Virus record (IMG/VR): IMGVR_UViG_3300027728_000006
Location: 1 to 64,000 of that record
Source: a virus
Reading direction: 5' to 3' (one strand)
Length of the DNA stretch: 64,000 nucleotides
In this document: piece by piece, positions 42,930 through 52,161 of the stretch
Numbering within the stretch: position 1 is the stretch's first letter
How the letters are laid out: every line of letters starts with the position of its first letter
Program-made: the position numbers and the translations under genes
Notes under the pieces: model-generated
The model's database searches: none
Seen by the model: only the letters and a program-made list of their open reading frames with translations
What the model was told of the DNA's origin: nothing

Positions 42930-43861
42930 TCTTGAATTTCTTTCTCTGACATTTCTCCAAAATCATTTTTCGGAGGTAGTTTTATTATTACTTGATTTTT
43001 ATCAAAATAATCAAGGAATTTCTTTTTTGCAGTTTGTGCTGCTAGATTTCCAGCATTGCTTTTTTTATCATTAACTGAGTCATTATTGAACGATATTATA
43101 ATTTTCTCAGGATCTAGTGAGACAAGCGTGTAACACAATTCGTCTAAGCCTGTTAAGCCAAATGTGATAACAAAATTTCTAATACCAGACTGCCAAAGTT
43201 TTAATCCATCGCCAATGCTTTCAATAACAATGCAGGTTCTAGAATCTAGGATATAATCTTTAGTCAAAAATAATGGGTATCTCCATTCGTTCTTTCTTCC
43301 GATATGTTTCCATTTTGGTGGATATTTATCATTCATGCCTCTCCCAGAGAAACCTAAAATATTCTTTTTCTCGTCATAAATTGGAAAAACATATCTCCCT
43401 AGCATTTTTCCACTGTAACAAAGTCCTCCCTCGAAAAGATCTAAAGTTTCCTTTATTATTCCCCTTCCAGACCAATAAGAGTAATCGCTTTTGAGTTTTG
43501 AAAGAAGAGATTTGTCATAAAATTTAATATAATCAAGTTCCATATTTTCAGTTTGTGAGCTTTCTTGAATGTGATTCGAGAAATTTAAATTCAATTTTTT
43601 AAGCCAACTTTTTGCATAGCCTTTTGGCTTGCTCAGGCTAAGTTCTATCAAATCTTCAAGTGAGCCGCAGTAGTTTCGAGCAAAATCTATCCATCGTCCA
43701 TCGTCTTTCCTGATACAAAGAACACTATCATTGCCAGAGTCTCTGTAAATTGGCTTGGTTCTCCAGTCTCTTCCGTTGTCAGAAAGCTTATAGCCAAGAT
43801 TTTCTAAAACGTTTCTGATTGATTCTGAATTACAAGAGTTCATCTTTACTATTGCCACCAT
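42914..43861 (-). CDS. DnaG-like primase
   Basis: A 315-residue protein. The N-terminal section (VLCIRKDDGRWIDFARNYCG, then SLEDLIELS) resembles the zinc-binding domain, though Zn ligands are poor. YWSGRGIIKETLDLF and YVFPIYDEKKNILGFSGRGM (about 145-165) mark the RNA polymerase domain. The Toprim part is CIVIESIGDGLKLW (E near 216) and IIISFNNDSVNDKKSN (N-N-D instead of D-x-D). It should make RNA primers with the neighbouring DnaB-like helicase. Start at ATG 43859-43861 or 43843. Confidence 0.82.
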   Translation of the reverse strand: MVAIVKMNSCNSESIRNVLENLGYKLSDNGRDWRTKPIYRDSGNDSVLCIRKDDGRWIDFARNYCGSLEDLIELSLSKPKGYAKSWLKKLNLNFSNHIQESSQTENMELDYIKFYDKSLLSKLKSDYSYWSGRGIIKETLDLFEGGLCYSGKMLGRYVFPIYDEKKNILGFSGRGMNDKYPPKWKHIGRKNEWRYPLFLTKDYILDSRTCIVIESIGDGLKLWQSGIRNFVITFGLTGLDELCYTLVSLDPEKIIISFNNDSVNDKKSNAGNLAAQTAKKKFLDYFDKNQVIIKLPPKNDFGEMSEKEIQEWNNN

Positions 43862-45335
43862 CTACGGGGCGTCCCTCCTTATCGAAAATTTGAAATTGAA
43901 GACCGTTTTTCTTAACAAGTTGATCAAGGCTTCCCTTTTCCTCTACGTTGAAATTCTTAACATCGAAAGATATATAATTGCTTACATATTTTCTTTCTCC
44001 GTTGACAATTCTTTCAACCAAGTCAACGTGACCGCTGGCTTCTTTTCCTTGGAAGCGGCTGGCAGTTGTTACCAATTTATGAGAACCGCATTCTTCCCCA
44101 TCTTCTTCAATTTCATCAATCGTTTTTCTTCTAAAGATGCCAACATAAGATGCGAACCATTGGAGGCGGTCAGATAGAGCGATAGCGGAAGAGTCATCAG
44201 TGAATCCTCCTGCTTTTCTATTCTGACTTTCTCCGCTTCTATTCATTTGAGTGGAAGTCAATACTACACAATTCAATTCTTCACCAAGCTTCTTGAGTTT
44301 ATCGGTCTTGTCTCCGATTACTTGATATTCCTTCCAGGATTCAGAAACTCCTTCTCCTGTCATTTTAAGATAATCATATGTGATAATAGCGTTTTCTCCG
44401 CGACCAACCTTGGAATAATACCATCTGCGAGCTATTGACATGATTTCACTCGTACTTTTATTTCCAACTTTCAAATGATGAAATTTGAAATTTTTAATTT
44501 TTGTCCAAGTGGCTCTAACTTTTTGAACCATTTCTGGATTTTTTCTCCAATTTCCAGTATCTATGTACCAAAATGGCACGCCAGAAATTGACGCGATCAG
44601 TCTTTTTTGAACATCAAGCGTTTCCATTTCAGTATCCAGGTACAAGCACGACACTTTGCCATTGTAAGTCTCATTGCATATCTTATAATTTAGATCGCAA
44701 AGCATCGTGGTCTTTCCAGATTTTGGACGAGCAACAAAAGCATACAAATTTTTTGGTCGAAGACCTCCATATAGGCGATTAAAATCTTTAAATGGAGTGA
44801 GAAATCCCGAATCATCAACTGGATTGTTTCCAATTTCTTCAATTTGCTCCATAGCATCTTCGAAAATATTTACAGGCTCTTCAAATAAGTCATAAACGCT
44901 AATTTTTTCATTATAAATTGCATCTGCAGCAGCAATAATCTGATCTGCTGACATTTCCTCTTTGGCGATCATCTTCTGCTTTAACTTCTCTGCAGTTTCA
45001 TGAATTTCCCTTTTGATTGTAAGGGTTTTAAGTTTTTTAGCAGATTCAATAAACGCTTTTTCAGATAAGTTTATTAGGCTTAAGCTCTCAAGATAATCAA
45101 ATATGTTTGTGGAGTTTTTAAATGTTATACCAAGATTGTTAATTTTTTGGCTAATCAGAACATTATCAACACTTTCATTCTGAGCAATTGTATTTTTAAT
45201 GACGCTGAAGATTACAGAGTGGATATTATGGTAAAAATCTTTCTCATTTACAAATGAATCAATTTCATAAAATGATTTTGGATATTTTAAGCATCCTGTG
45301 ATTACGTGTTTTTCTACTGGCAGAGAATAAATCAT
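43830..45335 (-). CDS. dnaB: DnaB-like replicative helicase
   Basis: A 501-residue RecA-fold hexameric helicase. The N-terminal 150 residues match the DnaB N-domain (VITGCLKYPKSF, then KKLKTLTIKREIHE). The Walker A is FVARPKSGKTTML (about 200-212), Walker B-like strands include LYLDTEME (near 230) and ENAIITYDYLKMTG (near 325), and VVLTSTQMNRSG (near 355) is the H3/arginine-finger region. It unwinds DNA ahead of the phage polymerase. The C-terminal tail is short and acidic. It overlaps the primase gene by 32 bases. Confidence 0.88.
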   Translation of the reverse strand: MIYSLPVEKHVITGCLKYPKSFYEIDSFVNEKDFYHNIHSVIFSVIKNTIAQNESVDNVLISQKINNLGITFKNSTNIFDYLESLSLINLSEKAFIESAKKLKTLTIKREIHETAEKLKQKMIAKEEMSADQIIAAADAIYNEKISVYDLFEEPVNIFEDAMEQIEEIGNNPVDDSGFLTPFKDFNRLYGGLRPKNLYAFVARPKSGKTTMLCDLNYKICNETYNGKVSCLYLDTEMETLDVQKRLIASISGVPFWYIDTGNWRKNPEMVQKVRATWTKIKNFKFHHLKVGNKSTSEIMSIARRWYYSKVGRGENAIITYDYLKMTGEGVSESWKEYQVIGDKTDKLKKLGEELNCVVLTSTQMNRSGESQNRKAGGFTDDSSAIALSDRLQWFASYVGIFRRKTIDEIEEDGEECGSHKLVTTASRFQGKEASGHVDLVERIVNGERKYVSNYISFDVKNFNVEEKGSLDQLVKKNGLQFQIFDKEGRPVDGGNSKDELL

Positions 45336-45390
45336 ACTTGTATTATTAGCATCTTTTTTAATCTAGTCAAACTAATACGGGGCCTTGTTT

Positions 45391-45645
45391 TCAATCCCCC
45401 TCATCGTCCTCATATGAATTCATAATGTCTTTTTTCATTCTTTCAAGTCTGCACTGCTTGTCAGCTTCTAGCCACTCCATTGAAAAATTTTTAATTTGAG
45501 ATTCGTGAAGCGCGCTATCATAGCTTTCGTAGATGTTTGGCAAACCGTCAGATCCTAAAACTATCATCATATATGCTCCACCACTCATTTCTTCAAGCTG
45601 CAATAAAATTGATTCTGGCAAGAGAAAATCATTGTCGTGTTCCAT
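45391..45645 (-). CDS. Hypothetical acidic protein
   Basis: An 84-residue acidic protein (MKKDIMNSYEDDEGD at the end) with an amphipathic middle (AYMMIVLGSDGLPNIYE). It lies between the helicase and the nuclease-like gene; a small accessory replication role is possible but nothing shows it. Confidence 0.6.
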   Translation of the reverse strand: MEHDNDFLLPESILLQLEEMSGGAYMMIVLGSDGLPNIYESYDSALHESQIKNFSMEWLEADKQCRLERMKKDIMNSYEDDEGD

Positions 45646-45649
45646 TATT

Positions 45650-46063
45650 TTATAAAATTAAATTAAATTTTTCTGCCATTAGTTCTGCTGATAAATCTTT
45701 AGTTTCAAAATCGTATATCTCTAGAAATACAAAACCATTGGATTCTATCCAATTTATTTTTTCAAAATCTCTCTTTATGGATTTCAAGAAGCCAACTCTA
45801 TTTTTATGAAAAAACTTTACAAACTTCTCATGCTGTCTTCCAGACGTCTCTATTGCTATTTTTTTTGTAAAATTTATTAGATCTATCCTAAGCTTGCTGC
45901 CTGGAATTTTAAATTCTTCGCAGACCACGTCTGCTATCCAGTATTTTTTAAAAAATTGTTTTGTAGCAAATTGAGGCGCACTTTTAGATGGATGATCCCA
46001 TTCTATTGAATATTTCGTATGGCTTACCTTGGTCGGTCTGCCTTTCATGTTGGAAATAATCAT
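45650..46063 (-). CDS. Possible PD-(D/E)XK endonuclease (Vsr/DUF559-like)
   Basis: A 137-residue protein. KLRIDLINFTKKIAIETSGRQHEKFVKFFH (about residues 57-86; landmarks D of IDL, E-T-S-G-R-Q-H) and, later, DFEKINWIESNGFVFLEIYD fit the Vsr-type core: an acidic strand, then E-x-x-G-x-Q-H, then a D...K...W...G segment. Such nucleases cut mismatches or junctions. It starts one base before the stop of the RecA-like gene, so junction resolution is attractive, not shown. Confidence 0.5.
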   Translation of the reverse strand: MIISNMKGRPTKVSHTKYSIEWDHPSKSAPQFATKQFFKKYWIADVVCEEFKIPGSKLRIDLINFTKKIAIETSGRQHEKFVKFFHKNRVGFLKSIKRDFEKINWIESNGFVFLEIYDFETKDLSAELMAEKFNLIL

Positions 46064-47145
46064 TAATTTAAACAGATTTCTTTAAATTTATTAAAAAGAT
46101 ATTCGGACGCTTCTTTATTATTGGCTAAGGCTAGTCTTAAGTTTTCAATGCCTTGTATAGTTTCTGGAAAAGAGATATTTTTATTTTTTAATTCCTCTAT
46201 TAGGGATGGGTCTATTTTGATCCAGGCTCCTGCTTTTTTAGCCATTTCCCAAGTCAACATGAGGTCTGCAATTTCATAATCGATCCAAACTGAATTTCCA
46301 TTTACTTGATTGTGCCTTATTGGGTATTTTATTTCTTTTCCATCTTTTTCATTTGGAGATTTTCTAAATAAAATTTTAGCCCAGTGACCAATATTTTCTT
46401 CTTTTCCATTTGTAGTAGAAGTTATGTAGTCAGCCTTGTATCTCGGAGCAAATTCAAAAATCCAATCTGAATAGTGAAGCAGTGCGGATCCTCCAGATGC
46501 ATTTGTCAACCTTGGATCCGTTTTGGCATATTGATTTATTTTTACCTCGCTTCTAACTTGGGAAATCATTGCGCAAATATGACCACCCACAGAAAAGGGT
46601 AAAGCCATCTTCCTTAAGAAGTGAGAAGAAATTACAGCTCCTCCACTAACTTTCACCGCATCTTCGAAGGATTTGTCTTTGTCACCTTTGGGTATAAGAG
46701 CGTCCATACTGTCAATAATGAAAAAGTAATTTGTACTTTCTTCGTTTGTTTGAACAAGTTGATGAATTAAATTAGCTACAGTTTCATATATATTACTTTT
46801 AAATATAAAGCAGGTTCCTTCCTTCCAGTCTTCTGCATTTTCTACAAAATTTACTCCAGATCTTTCTATCATGTTTTTGGAAAGTCTTCCTTCGGCTTTT
46901 ATGTAAAGAGCTTTTCTATTTTTGGAATTAGAAAGAAAACTTTTCATTATTGAAAGAGCGCAACTGGTTTTTCCTCCTCCGGAAACGCCACAAAACCTCA
47001 TAATTGAGGGATGGATTCCTCCTCCCAACTCCACGTCGAATATGAGACTTCCGGTAGAAATCGTATAATCCACATTCTCGGAAAAATTAAAGTGATCTTC
47101 TTTGTTACTTTTTAGATAGCTTGCTAATAGGTCTTGCGATTTCAT
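46063..47145 (-). CDS. recA: RecA/UvsX-like recombinase
   Basis: A 360-residue protein. FCGVSGGGKTSCALS (about residues 51-65) is the Walker A, NYFFIIDSMDALIP (about 139-152) Walker B, ICAMISQVRSEVKINQ (about 208-222) the L1 region, NASGGSALLHYSDWIFEF (about 235-250) the loop L2, as in UvsX/RecA proteins. It promotes strand exchange and recombination-dependent replication. It has no host-type C-terminal extension. Confidence 0.88.
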   Translation of the reverse strand: MKSQDLLASYLKSNKEDHFNFSENVDYTISTGSLIFDVELGGGIHPSIMRFCGVSGGGKTSCALSIMKSFLSNSKNRKALYIKAEGRLSKNMIERSGVNFVENAEDWKEGTCFIFKSNIYETVANLIHQLVQTNEESTNYFFIIDSMDALIPKGDKDKSFEDAVKVSGGAVISSHFLRKMALPFSVGGHICAMISQVRSEVKINQYAKTDPRLTNASGGSALLHYSDWIFEFAPRYKADYITSTTNGKEENIGHWAKILFRKSPNEKDGKEIKYPIRHNQVNGNSVWIDYEIADLMLTWEMAKKAGAWIKIDPSLIEELKNKNISFPETIQGIENLRLALANNKEASEYLFNKFKEICLN

Positions 47146-47531
47146 TTTTTATTGTTTAAAAAGTCTTTTAAAGTTTTTATTTTTTTAGAGTTTTCTTTTT
47201 CTACTAAATCTTCGCCATGCTTTTCGGACGAAAGTATTTCAGTGTTGTGTTCTTTTTCTAAGGTTTTTATTTTAGAAAAAAATCTTTTGTGTTTTTCATT
47301 TAGAAACGACCTACCCTTTGGGGTGAGGAACCAAGCAAGTGATGGAATTTCAAATTCTGGTATAGCATGCCTCCAGAAGGCAGGATCGTCGCATTTTTTT
47401 ACTAGATCCTGCATTAGTTTCATCTCCTTTGGCCAAGAGATGGTTTTTTCTTGGCTTTTAGGTAGTTTTAAGCAGTTTAAAATAAATTCAGTTTTAAATC
47501 TATTTAATTTGAAATCTTTTTTACTTTTCAA
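47142..47531 (-). CDS. Hypothetical protein (non-ATG start)
   Basis: A 129-residue basic protein; the first initiator available is TTG 47529-47531, and the frame is open upstream without an ATG. It has a central KKCDDPAFWRHAIPEFEIPS, LAWFLTPKGRSF, a helix-rich end with many Lys and Glu. The proximity to recA (four bases overlap) suggests a recombination accessory protein, but no family is recognised. Confidence 0.5.
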   Translation of the reverse strand: MKSKKDFKLNRFKTEFILNCLKLPKSQEKTISWPKEMKLMQDLVKKCDDPAFWRHAIPEFEIPSLAWFLTPKGRSFLNEKHKRFFSKIKTLEKEHNTEILSSEKHGEDLVEKENSKKIKTLKDFLNNKK

Positions 47532-47566
47532 GATAAAAAGTAGTATCCTTTTTTTTTAAAGAAAGA

Positions 47567-47755
47567 TCAAGCTTTTTTTTCAAACACTGGACAAACCGCA
47601 CAGAAGGCGGAGTTTATTTCTGGAATTTTTCTTAAAGTGCATTCGTAAACAGTTTTTTTCTGCTTATTACAGGGGCATCCTATAAAGACTTCTTTGGGGG
47701 CACCTCTATGAGCACATAAGTCCATTTTTTCTTGCCCATCTAAAACCGGTTTCAT
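47567..47755 (-). CDS. Small cysteine-rich protein
   Basis: A 62-residue protein with Cys at CAHRGAP, GCPCNKQ, VYECTLR, and FCAVCPVF, at least seven in all, likely binding zinc or an Fe-S cluster. Similar small Cys-rich proteins occur next to glycosyltransferases in environmental phage genomes. Its stop overlaps the next gene's start by four bases, so it probably works with the sugar genes below. Confidence 0.55.
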   Translation of the reverse strand: MKPVLDGQEKMDLCAHRGAPKEVFIGCPCNKQKKTVYECTLRKIPEINSAFCAVCPVFEKKA

Positions 47756-48885
47756 ATATTTATATTACACAATTTTAAATCATTTTCTACCATTTTTTTT
47801 ACCAATTCGTCAAATGAAATTTTTGGAATCCAGTTTAGCTCTTTTCTTGCTAGAGTCGAGTCACCTAATAGAATGTCCACTTCAGCGGGTCTATAGAATT
47901 TTTTATTAATTTGCATCAAAACTATACTTGGTTTATTTTCCAATACGTATTTCTCATTAATTCCTTCTCCAACCCATAAGCCGTCAATTCCTGCGAATTT
48001 AAATGCTTTTTCAACAAATTCTCTTACAGTATGTGTTTCATTTGATGATAATACATAATCTTTTGCATTTTCTTGGTTAAGCATAAGCCATATGCCTTTA
48101 ACAAAATCTATAGCATGGCTCCAGTCTCTTTTTGCATCAATGTTTCCCAATTCTAATGGAGAAAAATAAGATCCCGATCTCATATGACTTCTTATTCTGG
48201 CAACATTTGTTGTAATTTTTCTTGTTACAAATTCAATGCCCCTTCTTTCAGATTCATGATTAAATAGCCACCCTTGAATAGCATATAGATCGTATGAATC
48301 TTTATATACTTTTACTAATTGTCTAGCTGCTGCCTTGCTTGCTCCATATGGGCTTCTTGGCTTCAATGGGTGTTTTTCATCCTGTGGAACGTATGAAACG
48401 TTTCCAAATTCTTCACTGGATCCAGCTTGATAGAATCTGCAGGTTGGCTTGTGCAGTCTGATAGCCTCTAATATATCCAAAACAGAAGTTGAATTAGCTT
48501 GCCATGTCTGCCTTGCGAAATCCCAACTGCTGGCTACGAAACTTTGAGCTGCTAGATTTATAAAATAATCCGGCTGAAGCTTTTCGATAATTCTTAAAAT
48601 TGAATGTGAATCAGTTAAGTCAAAATTTAACAATAAAAATCTAGGGTTATTGATATGGCTGATATTGATATGATTGTAAACGCTCAATCTTCTAACTCCA
48701 CCTACGATAAATAAATCAGTATTCTCAAGAAGATGTTCTACCATATAACTCCCATCTTGACCAGTAACACCAGTCACGATGCAGACCTTTTTGCCCAAAA
48801 GGATTTTGTGCGCATCATCTATATTTAGAATGTTCGCATTGTCTATTTTTTTACCGATATATGCCTCTTGTAAATTTTTATTCAT
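47752..48885 (-). CDS. gmd: GDP-mannose 4,6-dehydratase
   Basis: A 377-residue short-chain dehydrogenase. After a 30-residue leader comes the NAD(P) motif IVTGVTGQDGSYMVEHLL (about residues 36-54). The catalytic SSE is QAGSSEEFGNV (near 155) and the YxxxK is SPYGASKAAA (Y180, K184). GWLFNHESERRGIEFVTRKI (near 207) is the family's hallmark. It makes GDP-4-keto-6-deoxymannose, the precursor of GDP-fucose, rhamnose, perosamine and others. It could supply the GT11-like enzyme at 6.8 kb and the methyltransferases downstream. Confidence 0.92.
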   Translation of the reverse strand: MNKNLQEAYIGKKIDNANILNIDDAHKILLGKKVCIVTGVTGQDGSYMVEHLLENTDLFIVGGVRRLSVYNHINISHINNPRFLLLNFDLTDSHSILRIIEKLQPDYFINLAAQSFVASSWDFARQTWQANSTSVLDILEAIRLHKPTCRFYQAGSSEEFGNVSYVPQDEKHPLKPRSPYGASKAAARQLVKVYKDSYDLYAIQGWLFNHESERRGIEFVTRKITTNVARIRSHMRSGSYFSPLELGNIDAKRDWSHAIDFVKGIWLMLNQENAKDYVLSSNETHTVREFVEKAFKFAGIDGLWVGEGINEKYVLENKPSIVLMQINKKFYRPAEVDILLGDSTLARKELNWIPKISFDELVKKMVENDLKLCNINI

Positions 48886-48894
48886 TTAAATATT

Positions 48895-49461
48895 CTATTT
48901 TCTTACAATGAACATCATATCGTCATATCTGCCAATATCAGCCCTAAGGTCTACATGTTGAATATTTTTTTTGAATTCTTCTGGAACAAACTGATCAAGT
49001 ATTGAAAAATGTTCGTATCTTTGGATATCTTCTATAACTAAAACTCCGCCATTGTTAAGTTTCGGCAAATATAATTTGATAAAATCGATTTGGCTTTCTA
49101 GCGAATGTGGCCCATCGTCTATCATGATGTCAAAATTTGGTAATTTGCTGGCTACGTCTTGACTATATGCGTTTGCAAATAGCTGATTGACATTTTCTAT
49201 ACTTCTATATCTGTCTAAGATCGCTTGATCTGTAATGTCAAGTCCATAAATATTTGCATTTTCAAAATACTTCTCCCACAAGAACAGAGAGCCACCGTGG
49301 CATATTCCTATTTCCAGAAGATTTATTTCCTTGTCTTGAAATTTTAAAAATTCATTTTCATAAAATCCCTTAACATAGTTATGGATTGTATTTTTATCTG
49401 TCCCTGTGTCGATATTGTCAAGAACGGGATCTTCGCTTAAGATTTCTATTAATTTTTTCAT
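48895..49461 (-). CDS. SAM-dependent methyltransferase
   Basis: A 188-residue class I methyltransferase: NLLEIGICHGGSLFLWEKYF (about residues 47-66) is the SAM-binding motif I, NIYGLDITDQA motif II, and FDIMIDDGPHSLESQIDF (near 110) the catalytic loop D-D-G. This layout is like rhamnosyl O-methyltransferases/cephalosporin hydroxylase-type enzymes, which methylate sugars. It fits a methylated deoxy-sugar pathway with gmd. The target is unknown. Confidence 0.75.
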   Translation of the reverse strand: MKKLIEILSEDPVLDNIDTGTDKNTIHNYVKGFYENEFLKFQDKEINLLEIGICHGGSLFLWEKYFENANIYGLDITDQAILDRYRSIENVNQLFANAYSQDVASKLPNFDIMIDDGPHSLESQIDFIKLYLPKLNNGGVLVIEDIQRYEHFSILDQFVPEEFKKNIQHVDLRADIGRYDDMMFIVRK

Positions 49462-49462
49462 T

Positions 49463-50599
49463 TTATATTTCTTCTATTTCTGGGATCATTACAAATAACC
49501 TGCCTGTATAGCCGTAATCTCTAAGAGACTTGGCTATGTAATCTTTAAAGTTATGCGCAAGTATAATAATATTATCTGGACAATATTCGGTTTTTATAAT
49601 TTCCCTTGAGCAAATTTTAATACCAGTGCCAGGACTGAATTTGTTTTGCTTTTGAATTGTGTCGTCAATTATAAAATTAATATCTTCGTCTATTAATTTA
49701 AGGGAGTTCAAATAAATGCATCCCTTTGCTGCAGCGCCAAAGCAATAAGTTTTTCCGGTTAATTTTTTAATAAAAAGCTTATCTTCAATTAGTTTGTTTT
49801 TAATTACGCCTTGCCAATTTTTAAAATCAAAATCGTTTTCCTCTTTTAGGAAGGTATTTATCAAGTTTGTATTTTCAATGTCCGATTTAACGTTAGATGA
49901 GACTATTCTTAGCGAGCCACCATGAATCTCTTGTCGAGATATGTCTATTATTTTTAAACCATATTTTTTAAATAATGAATATAAGGGTGTCAACAACCAG
50001 TAGAATACATGCTCATGATATATTTGATCAAATTGATTTGTTTTTACTGTATCTAGAAAATAAGGAAATTCTAGTATCCATCTGCCATTTAAATTTTTTT
50101 GAATTCCATCTAGGAATTTTTCATAAAATGGATTGTGTTGAAAAACATTTGTGGATGTGATCAGGTCAAACTTATTTTCGAAAACCACATCTCCCCAGTA
50201 ATTATTATAATAATTTATTCCACTTTTTTCATTATCCTCTTTAAAAGATTTGCTTGCGTCTACGTTGTGCAGGTTTAGTTTTTTATTGCTTTTTGATTGA
50301 AAGGCTTTAAGCAATGCCCCATCATTTCCACCTATGTCTACTATATTCTGTGGATCAAATTGTTTTGCATATTCCCACATAGCTTCACAATGTTTTATAT
50401 ATGGAACATTTATAGATGATCTGTATAAGTATTCTTCAAACATCTCTCCAGATGGAATTTCAACATCTAGCTTCATTAATAAATTATCTTCTTCGATAAT
50501 TTTCAATCCGAACGTCTTTGTGCTCAGGCTTTCCTGTTTTGTTTTACAAAGGTTATTTACTAGCGGTAGATTTCCAAGATTTATGATTTCTTTTTCCAT
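49463..50599 (-). CDS. Sugar C-methyltransferase-like protein
   Basis: A 378-residue protein. The N-terminal NLGNLPLVNNLCKTKQES is the start of NovU/TylCIII-type methyltransferases, though the following Cys-rich zinc part is nearly absent. NIVDIGGNDGALLKAF (about 85-100) is SAM motif I. QIYHEHVFYWLLTPL, then FKKYGLKIIDISRQEIHGGSL (about 189-223) contains the catalytic HEH and HGGSLR landmarks. It would add a carbon-bound methyl to a keto-deoxysugar, such as the gmd product. Confidence 0.8.
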   Translation of the reverse strand: MEKEIINLGNLPLVNNLCKTKQESLSTKTFGLKIIEEDNLLMKLDVEIPSGEMFEEYLYRSSINVPYIKHCEAMWEYAKQFDPQNIVDIGGNDGALLKAFQSKSNKKLNLHNVDASKSFKEDNEKSGINYYNNYWGDVVFENKFDLITSTNVFQHNPFYEKFLDGIQKNLNGRWILEFPYFLDTVKTNQFDQIYHEHVFYWLLTPLYSLFKKYGLKIIDISRQEIHGGSLRIVSSNVKSDIENTNLINTFLKEENDFDFKNWQGVIKNKLIEDKLFIKKLTGKTYCFGAAAKGCIYLNSLKLIDEDINFIIDDTIQKQNKFSPGTGIKICSREIIKTEYCPDNIIILAHNFKDYIAKSLRDYGYTGRLFVMIPEIEEI

Positions 50600-50600
50600 A

Positions 50601-51455
50601 TTACCATTTCCAGTTTTTCAAACACCAATCTATTGATTCATTTACTTCAGACATCTTTATGCCGGTCGAAAGTAATTTGCTATTATTTGTAATGCAATTC
50701 GAGCGAGGCATGGAGCTTATATGTTTATAAAAATTATCTATTGTTAGAAAATTTGCTTTCTTGTTTGGAGTAATCGTATTTACCAACTTTTTGACTATCT
50801 CTATTGATGAAATGTGACCACTGTTAGTTATGTTATATGTGCCAAATGGTATTTCTAATTTTATTGAATCTATGCAGGCTTTTACAAACTCAACCTTGTT
50901 TGAAAGTGAATTATTTTCTGACACAAGTGTATCGTAGTTAATTATTTTTGAAATGTAATTTCTATTATTATATTTATTTTCAAAAGGCAGTCTTATTCTC
51001 CATATGTAGCTTTTTTCATATGACGAAATATATTTTTCCGCTATGATTTTTGTGCCAGTATAGAAACTGCAATTATTAAATTTAAAGCTAAAGTTTGGCT
51101 CGTCTGCCTCTTGCCACCCATTTGCATTTGGAGCTTCTCCATTATATAAACAACCGGTGGAAATATGGCAATATGCTATTTCAAGTTCTTGGCTTATTTC
51201 TTTTAATAAAATTGGTAAAACTACATTGCCGCTTATTGTTTCATCTTTTTGATTTTCGCATGCTTCTATATTTGGTTTACCAACAAATGCGGCGCAATTG
51301 ATTATATATTGAAAATTATGGGCTCTATGTATTTCAATTATATTTTTTTTATTGGCTTCTTGATGCTGAAGCGTTCTATAGGGAATTGAGTTTTCTTCAA
51401 ATTGTTTTTTAAATTCCGTACCTATGTACCCCGTAGAGCCTACTAGCAAAATCAT
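50601..51455 (-). CDS. RmlD-like NAD(P)-dependent sugar reductase
   Basis: A 284-residue SDR protein: ILLVGSTGYIGTEF (about residues 2-15, dinucleotide loop), IINCAAFVGKPNIE (near 50, RmlD's N.AA.T.VD type loop), CHISTGCLYNGE (near 95; S and Y region), and SFYTGTKIIAEKY (near 131; YxxxK). RmlD-type enzymes reduce the 4-keto group of a nucleotide deoxy-sugar. Here it would follow dehydration and methylation. Confidence 0.75.
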   Translation of the reverse strand: MILLVGSTGYIGTEFKKQFEENSIPYRTLQHQEANKKNIIEIHRAHNFQYIINCAAFVGKPNIEACENQKDETISGNVVLPILLKEISQELEIAYCHISTGCLYNGEAPNANGWQEADEPNFSFKFNNCSFYTGTKIIAEKYISSYEKSYIWRIRLPFENKYNNRNYISKIINYDTLVSENNSLSNKVEFVKACIDSIKLEIPFGTYNITNSGHISSIEIVKKLVNTITPNKKANFLTIDNFYKHISSMPRSNCITNNSKLLSTGIKMSEVNESIDWCLKNWKW

Positions 51456-52159
51456 ATCTTATATATGTGACTCCATGTATATTTATCTAAAATATTTGGT
51501 AGATCGTTAGGAAGGCAGGGTTCTATACTGTATGCGTCTGATGATTTTAAATGCGTGGCAAGGTAACCTTCCAAACCATGCACGTCAGCATAAAATGTTT
51601 GCCAATTTTTTGAAAAAATTGATTTATTTTTAAACCAGAAAAATGCGCCGCTATAATGCCATGGAACGAACGACAACGCTGAATAGGGTCTATCTAATTT
51701 AAAAGTACCACAGCATTCATAATTTTCAAGTATATTGGAAATGTATTCGAAGTCATCCAAGTTTTTTGTATACATTGTATGAGGCCATAAGATGGATATT
51801 ACTGACTCTCTTGCAGAATTATAGTGTGTGACCGATTTCGTGTGACCATAAAAGGTATACTCACTATCATCTAATGAATAAACAGATGGCATTAATTTTG
51901 TAATGAATGGATGAAGCTCATACCAGTTATTTGTTTCGGAATTTTTGGTAAAAAAGAACTTTATATCTGGAAAATCTTTGAAATATTCAGTTACAAATTT
52001 TTCTGCAAAATCCTGATCTTGATCAAAGTTTACATTTATTACCTTTTTTCCATTAAATTTAACAAGATATTTTTTTAAATTAGATAGATTAAAGTATAGA
52101 ATGGGATTTATATTCGTTAAACATAAGTGATATATCAAATTGTATTTAATATTTTTCAT
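51452..52159 (-). CDS. Glycan-biosynthesis protein of unknown family
   Basis: About 235 residues from MKNIKYNLIYHLCLTN. SEYTFYGHTKSVTHYN and FVPWHYSGAFFWFKNKSIF (near 178) are aromatic segments typical of small polysaccharide-modifying or glycosyltransferase-like proteins, which I cannot name. I chose ATG 52157-52159, just after the upstream stop; two earlier ATGs overlap it. Neighbours on both sides handle sugars. Confidence 0.5.
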   Translation of the reverse strand: MKNIKYNLIYHLCLTNINPILYFNLSNLKKYLVKFNGKKVINVNFDQDQDFAEKFVTEYFKDFPDIKFFFTKNSETNNWYELHPFITKLMPSVYSLDDSEYTFYGHTKSVTHYNSARESVISILWPHTMYTKNLDDFEYISNILENYECCGTFKLDRPYSALSFVPWHYSGAFFWFKNKSIFSKNWQTFYADVHGLEGYLATHLKSSDAYSIEPCLPNDLPNILDKYTWSHIYKI

Positions 52160-52161
52160 TT

